The notes beneath the pieces were generated by a model. It saw nothing but the letters and a program-made list of their open reading frames with translations, was not told where the DNA came from and ran no database searches. From an uncultured bacterium (GTDB lineage Bacteria; Cyanobacteriota; Vampirovibrionia; Gastranaerophilales; Gastranaerophilaceae): a stretch of DNA of 64,000 bases. The translations under genes were made by a program, and so were the position numbers. Of this stretch, positions 34,970-42,034 are shown one piece after another (position 1 is the first letter of the stretch; the number at the start of each line of letters is the position of its first letter). The stretch lies in the NCBI GenBank assembly GCA_949282215.1, contig CASDPF010000002.1, forward strand, positions 1 to 64,000, written 5' to 3'.

Positions 34970-36175
34970 TTAACCTCTCAATATATTATTTATACTATCA
35001 AAAGAAGATGAAGAATACTTCTTGATTAACTTTTGTCTGTGAATACTATCAGATACATTTATTGCTAATTCTTTATAGCTTTTAGCAACGTTCGAAGACG
35101 GATTAATTTCAGATACAGGAACCCCCTTATTTATAGCCGCCATTATAGCAAAATAATTATTTGGAATTTTCCAATAAATAGTTTTATTTAAAACTTTTTC
35201 AGCATCCTCTATTGTAATCTCATCATTTTCCATAAAACGATTTACAAGAATTTGCACTTTTTCCGGACTATATCCTAATTTTTCAAACAAATCAAGACAT
35301 CTTTGAGAATTTCTTAACGCCGGTAAGTTAATACAAGTTACTAAAAATAACAAATCCGAGTTATCCAAAGATGTAATAGTTTTTCCGTCAAAACTGGCGT
35401 CAGAATCAACTACTATATATGAAAAACTATCTCTTAATATTTCAAATAATCTCGCAATTTGTCTAGGAGAAATATCGTCAGCCTGTTTAAAATACGGTGG
35501 ATCTGCTAATACATATAAACTGGTATTTTTATATTTTTCAAGAGTATTTAGCAAAAAATCCTTATTGATTTTATCCAAATTTTTTAGCATATAAGAAATA
35601 TTAAACGAAGGCTTCAAATCAAGGAAAGTTGTAATATCCCCCAATTGAAAATTTAAATCAACAAGAGCAACATTTTCTTTTGTAGTCTTAGCAAGCTCAA
35701 GAGCCAAATTTGTAGCTATAGAAGTTTTACCGATACCACCTTTATTTGAAAAAACAGTAATCATACGGCACTTATTCAGCTTTTGATACCCACTATCTAA
35801 TTGCTCCTCCACACGTTTTAGAACATCAAAAAATTCACTTTTTATAACAGGAGAAGATATAACCTCTTTTGCACCTAATCTCATTACTTTAACAATAAAA
35901 TCAACAGAAGGATTTTCAGTTATAGCAAGAATTTTACAATTAGGACAATCTGATGCTATTTTAGACACTAAGTCAAAATCAATCTTATTTTCATCCTGCA
36001 TATCTATAATTAAAAAAGATTTTGGCAACGAAGAAAGTGTATTATACAAATCAGAAGAATTCTCAAAATCTTCAACAAACTCAAAACCGCCATATTCTTG
36101 AATATACAAGTTTAATACTCTCTTAAAACGGCTTTGCGAAGATAAAATTACTGTTGAAATACATTCCCTAGACAT
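34970..36175 (-). CDS. CpaE-like MinD/ParA-family ATPase
   Basis: A 401-residue protein with a receiver-like N-terminal half (about 1-125, with IIDMQ at the position of a phospho-acceptor region) and a MinD/ParA ATPase with the deviant Walker A KGGIGKTSIATNLA (145-158) and VALVDLNFQLGD. This two-part design is that of CpaE, which positions Tad pilus machinery. A start at 36223 is open in frame, but AAGGG upstream of the ATG at 36175 sets the real one. The partner CpaF-like gene follows after one base. Confidence 0.8.
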   Translation of the reverse strand: MSRECISTVILSSQSRFKRVLNLYIQEYGGFEFVEDFENSSDLYNTLSSLPKSFLIIDMQDENKIDFDLVSKIASDCPNCKILAITENPSVDFIVKVMRLGAKEVISSPVIKSEFFDVLKRVEEQLDSGYQKLNKCRMITVFSNKGGIGKTSIATNLALELAKTTKENVALVDLNFQLGDITTFLDLKPSFNISYMLKNLDKINKDFLLNTLEKYKNTSLYVLADPPYFKQADDISPRQIARLFEILRDSFSYIVVDSDASFDGKTITSLDNSDLLFLVTCINLPALRNSQRCLDLFEKLGYSPEKVQILVNRFMENDEITIEDAEKVLNKTIYWKIPNNYFAIMAAINKGVPVSEINPSSNVAKSYKELAINVSDSIHRQKLIKKYSSSSFDSINNILRG

Positions 36176-36228
36176 AAAAACCCTTTCTAAAAGGATTTTA
36201 ACACATTTCACAAAAATGAGCAAGGCAT

Positions 36229-36407
36229 AAAAAAGCCCTGTGCTGATGTGATTTTGTTACCTGCTAGGCTCGCAGGTGGGTGAGCGCCTCGATAAATCCG
36301 TTTCCCGCTGGCGAAATAAATTTCGGCGGGTATACTTCAATACCTGTCAGAGTCAACTCTCCCTATTAATAAAAATGTAGGAACAAAATTGGACACCCTC
36401 ACAGAGC
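36229..36407 (-). ncRNA. 6S-RNA-like structured RNA
   Basis: Reading the minus strand from 36407 to about 36229 gives a transcript of about 175 bases. Its ends pair: GCTCTGTG at the 5' end with CACAGGGC at the 3' end (8 pairs), and inside these ATTTTGTT-CC with GG-T-AACAAAAT (10 pairs with one bulge). A long internal region follows, with an apical CCCGC...GCGGG stem holding CGAAA/TTTCG and a 3'-side hairpin ACCTGC/GCAGGT. A T6 run ends the RNA. A closing stem, a large central bubble and a length near 180 are the features of 6S RNA. It has its own promoter. A cis-acting leader of the CpaE-like gene is the alternative. Confidence 0.5.
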
Positions 36408-36413
36408 AATTAC

Positions 36414-36442
36414 ATTATAACAATGATTTATATAAAATACAA
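36414..36442 (-). promoter_or_regulatory. Promoter of the 6S-like RNA
   Basis: In the minus direction TTGTAT (36442-36437) and TATAAT (36419-36414) are exactly 17 bases apart; the predicted start at about 36407 coincides with the first paired base of the RNA. Confidence 0.72.
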
Positions 36443-36469
36443 CTGCCCGAGTGAATATTTAATATTTCA

Positions 36470-38524
36470 TTATAATCTCATTGAAAGAGTCTCAGCAACT
36501 TTTTTCTCCATAGCATCAGCTTTTTGCAACGCTGCCTGAGCAGGTGTTAAATCAACACCCTGATTAGGGACAATTACACTTTCAGGCGACGGAATATATG
36601 TATAAGTCGGTTTTTGAGATTGCTGAGCATCTTCTTGATGAGGAATTACGTTTTTATATGGATTACCGTTTTTAGTCATTGTAAGAAGATTTGTCGGACT
36701 GTTATTACTTACAAGAGGTTCAGCTTTTTTTGCTTCTGCTGCAGCTTTTTTCTGAGCTTCTGCCTGAGCCATAGCTTGCTGTTGTTTTTGGTATTCTTCT
36801 ACCAGTTTTTGCATTTGAGCTTGTTGATCAGGTGTTAATTGATTTTTAGTTTCTTCTTTATCTTCATCAAGAACTGATTTTGTAGGTTTTCCAAATAAGA
36901 AGTGAGATACTTTTGTTGCATTCTTAGCTAGGAAAGGAACAATAATCAACATGGGAATAGCAATTCTTAACGGTACACCAACAAGGTTTTTAAAGAATAA
37001 GCTGCATCCGTTTGCAAACCAATTACGTTTAGGAATTACACCATTTCCAATATTAATAATGTTCTTACCAAAACCTTTTAAAATACGTGCTATAGGATTT
37101 TTTACATTTGCTTTTAACATATTATTTAGCTCTTTATATCTTTGCTTGTAAATAGCTTTATCAGCCAGCTTACCTGCTTTATAATCAGCTTTAAAAAGTT
37201 TATAAGCCTTATCATATTCTTTTACCTCTTTTGTTGTTAGACCTAAAAATTTAAAACCGCCTATTTTATGCATAGCAACAATACCTAAAGGCATAGCCAT
37301 AAAGTATGTAAAGTCGTTTATAAATCTTTCTGAAAAAGTCTTACCTTTTTCGCCCTTTGGAGCTTTAAATGTATTGATAAGCATATCAGCAAAGATACCT
37401 GCCTGCATTGCAACAGCTAATTTACCACCTGCAAATCTGTTTGTAGTACCTTCTAAGAACCAGCTGAATGCTTTTGGCAAGAATCTGCCAAGTGCAGTCT
37501 TATTACCTTTTCCAAGAGTTGCAATGTATTTATTATGATATTCACTCAATGATACACGTCTGCCGAACAAATGGGATTTTATTTTACCCCATAAGCCGTT
37601 TTTACGCCATATAGAGACTTTTAAATTAGGATCTGCCTTTGATAAAGCCTGCATTACCTCTTTTGGATAATCTATTAATTTATTACCCAATGCCTTATAT
37701 GCTGAAACTGAATTAAATCCTAACTTCTTAACTTTTAGATTATAAGCAAGCTTTTGCAAGCCTTTTAGACCGTTCTTATCAGCTAAATTTTTGATTATAT
37801 CATCACTTACGCCTAAAAGTTTTAATTCTTCTTTCTGAAGTGCAAGGGCCTTTTCATCAAAAGAAAGTCCTTTTAAAGTTTTTACAAAATCATCAATATA
37901 TTTTTGAGAAACTCCGTACTGTTCCAACTTTTGATAAGAGTTATAACGTTTTATCGGAACTTCAAAGAATAATAAATTTAGACTTTGTTTATTATCAGAT
38001 ATAGGTTTCAAAAACTCTTCAAACACTTGTGCCGTATCAGAAGCTAAAAAGCCCTGTAAACCTTTTCCAGGGACCTTTGCAAAATCCCACTCAGGAGCTG
38101 TTGAATGATTTCTTAAAGAATATACTATATCACTTTTTTTAGATAGTTTCCACCATCCGATATTTAATTTTCTTAAAAATGTATCAAATTTTTTACCAAT
38201 ACCGCCCTTGGTCGCATTTGTAGCAACTTTATCACCCCAGGCACCCATTTTACCTAAAATAGTATTTTCATACTTACCTTCCATTTTAGGATTTAATTTA
38301 TCCATGCCCTGAGCTATACAGTACCAAACAGCAGTACCTATACCAAGTGTTGCTAACGGATTACTTTCTTCTCCTGATGAAGCCTTTACACGGTTAGCTA
38401 AATATGAATTATCCACTGACTGTTTTAATTTCTCTCCGTCTACTCCCTGCATTGTCGGAAGCGGTTGTGGAATACCTGCCTGCATTGGAATATTGTTCTT
38501 TAAATTTATATTATTACTAACCAT
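36470..38524 (-). CDS. Large lineage-type hypothetical membrane-associated protein
   Basis: The 684-residue protein has a short polar N-terminus, a basic helical middle, hydrophobic segments near residues 390-410 and 525-545 (VPLRIAIPMLIIVPFLAKNA), and a glutamine- and alanine-rich coiled-coil tail with proline-rich ends. It has no signal peptide. AAGG lies before the ATG. I recognise no family; the style is shared with the protein at 32731. The two neighbouring single-gene units at 38707 and 39042 are of the same uncharacterised class. Confidence 0.5.
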   Translation of the reverse strand: MVSNNINLKNNIPMQAGIPQPLPTMQGVDGEKLKQSVDNSYLANRVKASSGEESNPLATLGIGTAVWYCIAQGMDKLNPKMEGKYENTILGKMGAWGDKVATNATKGGIGKKFDTFLRKLNIGWWKLSKKSDIVYSLRNHSTAPEWDFAKVPGKGLQGFLASDTAQVFEEFLKPISDNKQSLNLLFFEVPIKRYNSYQKLEQYGVSQKYIDDFVKTLKGLSFDEKALALQKEELKLLGVSDDIIKNLADKNGLKGLQKLAYNLKVKKLGFNSVSAYKALGNKLIDYPKEVMQALSKADPNLKVSIWRKNGLWGKIKSHLFGRRVSLSEYHNKYIATLGKGNKTALGRFLPKAFSWFLEGTTNRFAGGKLAVAMQAGIFADMLINTFKAPKGEKGKTFSERFINDFTYFMAMPLGIVAMHKIGGFKFLGLTTKEVKEYDKAYKLFKADYKAGKLADKAIYKQRYKELNNMLKANVKNPIARILKGFGKNIINIGNGVIPKRNWFANGCSLFFKNLVGVPLRIAIPMLIIVPFLAKNATKVSHFLFGKPTKSVLDEDKEETKNQLTPDQQAQMQKLVEEYQKQQQAMAQAEAQKKAAAEAKKAEPLVSNNSPTNLLTMTKNGNPYKNVIPHQEDAQQSQKPTYTYIPSPESVIVPNQGVDLTPAQAALQKADAMEKKVAETLSMRL

Positions 38525-38643
38525 AGTTCTACCTTAAACCTTTTACTAATAATATAAAAACATCTGATTTACAAAAATTGATTGAATAATATGAAAATTT
38601 GCCTTTTTGTAACGAAATGTAACAAGTTTTATTAAAACTGAAA

Positions 38644-38672
38644 TTAACAAATTTGTATATACTTTATATATA
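38644..38672 (+). promoter_or_regulatory. Promoter of the 56-residue protein
   Basis: TTAACA (38644-38649) and TATATA (38667-38672) are 17 bases apart, 35 bases before the ATG at 38707. Confidence 0.6.
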
Positions 38673-38706
38673 CATAAGAGAGAGATAAATAAGAGAGGCG
38701 ATAAAA

Positions 38707-38877
38707 ATGGCAGTAGCTGATTTAAAAAAGATTGATAACAAATTAAAAGATATGTACAAAGATCAAGTTACAACAAACGTATCAAACAATGAAGCTTTCA
38801 AAGACAGATCTGAAGTATTATTTGCTCAAATGAATTTTATTGCTATGGCTAACAGACAAGCTTTGCATCTTATTTAA
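38707..38877 (+). CDS. 56-residue helical protein
   Basis: This frame is shorter than most gene finders accept but has every part of a gene: a promoter, the ribosome-binding site GAGAGG eight bases before the ATG, a clean stop and a strong terminator. The product starts MAVADLKKIDNKLKDMYKDQ and ends NRQALHLI. It is composed of two amphipathic helices around a polar loop. I know no matching family. Its position between two large unknown genes suggests a shared role, which is inference. Confidence 0.65.
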   Translation: MAVADLKKIDNKLKDMYKDQVTTNVSNNEAFKDRSEVLFAQMNFIAMANRQALHLI

Positions 38878-38933
38878 AAAAAAGTTTTTTCAATAATATA
38901 ACTCCAATTAATTTTTCCCCTACAAATTTTGCA

Positions 38934-38965
38934 CCTGATTTTTCCCCAAAAATCAGGTTTTTTTT
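38934..38965 (+). terminator. Strong terminator of the 56-residue protein gene
   Basis: CCTGATTTTT (38934-38943) pairs with AAAAATCAGG (38948-38957) around CCCC, followed by eight T. Confidence 0.9.
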
Positions 38966-38986
38966 ATTATTTAAATTACACATAAA

Positions 38987-39009
38987 AAAACCGCCTTCTA
39001 AGCGGTTTT
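38987..39009 (-). terminator. Terminator of the 545-residue protein gene
   Basis: AAAACCGC (38987-38994) pairs with GCGGTTTT (39002-39009); the minus strand continues into a run of T. Confidence 0.85.
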
Positions 39010-39041
39010 ACTTTTTATACTCTCACCATTAATATCCTGCA

Positions 39042-40679
39042 TTAAGAAAATGCTTTAAAAGTTCTTTCAACATTCTTTTCTATAGTACCTTTTATTGAAT
39101 CATATTCGGTTTGTAAAGCATTATGTTCAGTATCAAGGAGTTTCATTTGAGTATCATACTCTTTATCTTTAGATTCAATCTCTCTCATACGCTGTTCATA
39201 TATAACCTCAGCTTTAGTCGCAGCCGTTTCATTTTTTTGTTCTACGATATCAGTAACTGAAGAATATATTGTAGACACCCATTGAACATCAGTTAAGCCG
39301 TCACCTTCTACACTTGGAGATGCAAACTCAACTTTTTCAAGAGTAATTACGCCATGCTCAAGAGCAAACTGAAGCCATTCCGGACTATTCATCAACCCGT
39401 CTTCAAGCACGACATAATTTTCATTAACTTTTGAATCAGAAATCCAACCGTCAAAATTTTCATCATATTTATCTAAATTCATATAACCTGATTTGTAATC
39501 GCTTTCGCCATTCATCCTATGCCATAAATTAACATACCATTGTCCTTTATCTTCATCATTCAATTGTCTGACTTTTTTAGTAAGATAAGGTTCAACTTCA
39601 GGTTTAGATGGTTCTGTAGCTTCCCATGCTGCGACATCATTATCATATTCATCTTGTTTAAAGACTTTTACCGGAACTTCTTCTGCCAAAGCATATTTTA
39701 AATCATAAAATACTAAGTGCTTAGCACGATCTAAAATTGCATCATACTCAGGATCTCCTGGAGCTAAATCACCCCTAGCATCAAGTAATTCTTGAGAATC
39801 CCACAACAAATCTACAACTTTTTGAGTTATTGTTTCATTACCATCGCAATTTTGATGATATTCTTCTTCTTGTTTTCCACAACAATTCATACCATCCAAT
39901 TTTTCACGAATTTCAGCCATCGTCTGGGCATTACCGTTTACACCGCCGCTGCCACCTGTTGTCCACCAATGATAAAACGGGTTAGTATTACTTAAATCTT
40001 CTTTGATTTCAAACGTGTGTAAATTGTCAGATGTAGTATAGCTGCCAACATCTAATAAATGGCTTAACACATCACCCAAATGATACAAAGCTTTGGAATC
40101 ACTCATTACGGACGACCAGCACCCCGAATCCGTTCCACTTACGAATTTATCATATAATTCTGAATTTTGAGTAATTTGTGTTTCAATATCCCAATATTTT
40201 TCATCATTTTTATTAGGCTCTTTCGCTTTCCACTCCTGATACATTTTATTATAATCGTCCCAAGCCGCGTCATAAGCCGGGTTTTTAACTTCTACAACCT
40301 TACCTTCATCCAAAGAGCCTAAAAGTCCGTATTTATCTAAAAATTCCTCTAAATTGTCACTTTCTTCAAAGTTTTTACCATCTAATTCACTTACCATAAT
40401 TTGACCTGCAGCATTAACAAGTCCATATTGATTTTTTAGAGGGCCATAATATGAAAGAGATGTACCTGTCAATCTTTCGTAAGTTAAATTACCGCTTTCA
40501 TCGTATGTTGAATACATAAGCTGAGTTTCATTTAGTGCATTTATATATTCTTCACCTACTTTTTCAGTCTGGTCTGCTAAACGAATTTTTGCATTGGAAA
40601 GCTGCATGGTTCTCAATTCATTGTGATTGAGCCTTGCCGTTATTGTTAATAATCTAGCTTGTCCGGCTGCCATTCCCAT
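39042..40679 (-). CDS. Large hypothetical protein with conserved-type N-terminal helix
   Basis: The 545-residue protein begins MGMAAGQARLLTITARLNHN and continues ELRTMQLSNAKI. This amphipathic helix recalls the N-terminal helices of flagellin/hook-associated and secreted needle-type proteins, and similar starts occur in uncharacterised Gastranaerophilales proteins as I recall them. The middle is acidic and glycine-tryptophan rich with a CC pair (DGMNCCGKQEEEY). The C-terminal 80 residues form a coiled coil. No signal peptide is seen. It stands alone with its own terminator. Function is unknown; a secreted or surface role is speculation. Confidence 0.55.
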   Translation of the reverse strand: MGMAAGQARLLTITARLNHNELRTMQLSNAKIRLADQTEKVGEEYINALNETQLMYSTYDESGNLTYERLTGTSLSYYGPLKNQYGLVNAAGQIMVSELDGKNFEESDNLEEFLDKYGLLGSLDEGKVVEVKNPAYDAAWDDYNKMYQEWKAKEPNKNDEKYWDIETQITQNSELYDKFVSGTDSGCWSSVMSDSKALYHLGDVLSHLLDVGSYTTSDNLHTFEIKEDLSNTNPFYHWWTTGGSGGVNGNAQTMAEIREKLDGMNCCGKQEEEYHQNCDGNETITQKVVDLLWDSQELLDARGDLAPGDPEYDAILDRAKHLVFYDLKYALAEEVPVKVFKQDEYDNDVAAWEATEPSKPEVEPYLTKKVRQLNDEDKGQWYVNLWHRMNGESDYKSGYMNLDKYDENFDGWISDSKVNENYVVLEDGLMNSPEWLQFALEHGVITLEKVEFASPSVEGDGLTDVQWVSTIYSSVTDIVEQKNETAATKAEVIYEQRMREIESKDKEYDTQMKLLDTEHNALQTEYDSIKGTIEKNVERTFKAFS

Positions 40680-40769
40680 AATTTAAGGTTTCCTATATTA
40701 ATTCGTTCAGTTATTTATACGGAATTTTAAGGTTAAAACTTAAAAATTGAATTAAAATTGTTACAATAT

Positions 40770-40799
40770 TTTACAGAATTTCTTATCTTATGTTAAGAT
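40770..40799 (+). promoter_or_regulatory. Promoter of nadD giving a leaderless transcript
   Basis: TTTACA (40770-40775) and the extended -10 TGTTAAGAT (40791-40799) are 18 bases apart. The predicted start falls at about 40806, the A of the nadD ATG. Confidence 0.5.
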
Positions 40800-40805
40800 T
40801 TGTAT

Positions 40806-41399
40806 ATGAAGTTATGTTTATACCAAGGTACGTTCAATCCAATACATAATGCACATATTCATGTGGCAGAATATGCCATCAAAAATTTGGACATTGATAA
40901 AATTTTATTTATCCCTGCATTTTTCCCCCCACACAAGGACTATGACAGTAATATCAGTATTGATAGACTTAAAATGGTAAAATCAGCTATTGAAAATTAT
41001 AACAATTTTGAATTGTCAGACATAGAATACCAATTAAAAGGAAAATCTTACACATATAGAACGATTTGTGAACTATATAAAACTTACAATAACATAGAAG
41101 GTAAATTCAAATTTTTGATAGGAACTGATGCTTTTGAAAAAATTGAAAGCTGGTATGAAACAGATAGATTAAAAGAACTTGTTGATTTCGTTGTATTTAT
41201 TAGAGAAAATAATTTTGAGGAAATAAGGTTTGAACATCTTAAAGAAAAAGGGTACAAATTCCAATTTATGCCATTAGAATTTCTTGATATATCATCTACA
41301 GAAATCAGAGAAAAAGTTAAAAACAATCAAGATATTACAAATCTTGTACCTCTAAAAGTAAAGGAATATATTTATAAACATGAATTATACAAAAATTAA
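40806..41399 (+). CDS. nadD: Nicotinate-nucleotide adenylyltransferase
   Basis: NadD joins nicotinate mononucleotide with ATP to make deamido-NAD. The 197-residue protein starts with the nucleotidyltransferase motif GTFNPIHNAHI (about 8-18) and ends with SSTEIREKV, the second nucleotide-binding motif. An in-frame TTG at 40800 is possible, but the ATG at 40806 begins the family-like MKLCLYQGTFNP. There is no ribosome-binding site, in line with a leaderless transcript. It overlaps yqeK by 20 bases. Confidence 0.93.
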   Translation: MKLCLYQGTFNPIHNAHIHVAEYAIKNLDIDKILFIPAFFPPHKDYDSNISIDRLKMVKSAIENYNNFELSDIEYQLKGKSYTYRTICELYKTYNNIEGKFKFLIGTDAFEKIESWYETDRLKELVDFVVFIRENNFEEIRFEHLKEKGYKFQFMPLEFLDISSTEIREKVKNNQDITNLVPLKVKEYIYKHELYKN

Positions 41400-41970
41400 T
41401 GAAATTGAAATCAAAAATTGGTTAAAAGAAAATTTGAATGAAGAAAGATATATACACTCACTAGGCACAGCACAATGTGCAAAAGAATTAGCTGAAAAAT
41501 ATGGACTTAATGAAGAAAAAGCATATATAGCAGGGCTTTTGCATGATTGTGCAAAATGTTTTTCAAGCGAAAAATTACTTGAAATAATAAATAACAATTT
41601 AGAAGTTGAACAGGCAGAAATGCTCAATTACAAAACACTCCACGCTCCGGTAAGTGCCTATTACGCAAAAGAAAAATTTGGAGTAGACGATAAAGAAATA
41701 CTATCTGCAATAAGATGGCATACTCTTGGCAAGTTAGATATGACAGAATTTGAAAAAATTATATTTCTTGCAGACAAAATTGAACCTAATACCAGAGATA
41801 AAGAATATTCTGAAAAAATAATAAATTATCTGAACGAAAAAAACGGACTAAATAAAGCACTTTTGAAATGCTACAAAGAAACCATAAAAAGCCTTGTAAA
41901 AAGAGATTTAAAAATTTGTCTTCTAACTATTGAAATTTATAACAAACTTGAAGATTTAGTAAATGTTTAG
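41380..41970 (+). CDS. yqeK: YqeK-family HD-domain Ap4A hydrolase
   Basis: YqeK splits diadenosine tetraphosphate into two ADP. The 196-residue protein has the HD motif LLHDCAK (about 52-58), an upstream metal-binding His at RYIHSLGTA and later AIRWHTLG and FLADKIEPNTR. The length is normal. It overlaps nadD, an arrangement found in many Firmicutes and Cyanobacteria. There rsfS usually comes third; here it is far away at the start of the window. Confidence 0.92.
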   Translation: MNYTKINEIEIKNWLKENLNEERYIHSLGTAQCAKELAEKYGLNEEKAYIAGLLHDCAKCFSSEKLLEIINNNLEVEQAEMLNYKTLHAPVSAYYAKEKFGVDDKEILSAIRWHTLGKLDMTEFEKIIFLADKIEPNTRDKEYSEKIINYLNEKNGLNKALLKCYKETIKSLVKRDLKICLLTIEIYNKLEDLVNV

Positions 41971-41977
41971 TCATAAT

Positions 41978-42009
41978 TTGACATGTTTCAGGCATGTTCA
42001 TGATACAAT
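41978..42009 (+). promoter_or_regulatory. Candidate promoter with palindrome before the HerA-like gene
   Basis: TTGACA (41978-41983) is followed at 20 bases by TACAAT (42004-42009), longer than ideal. In the spacer ACATG (41981-41985) and CATGT (41993-41997) form an inverted repeat that could be an operator. Confidence 0.35.
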
Positions 42010-42034
42010 CAGAATATTGAATGAGGAATTGTAG

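Noticed and set aside
36229-36407. Riboswitch or T-box leader of the CpaE-like gene
   Set aside because: I could not match any riboswitch core I know, and the 5'/3' end pairing plus its own promoter fit a free RNA better. It remains an alternative, stated in the feature.
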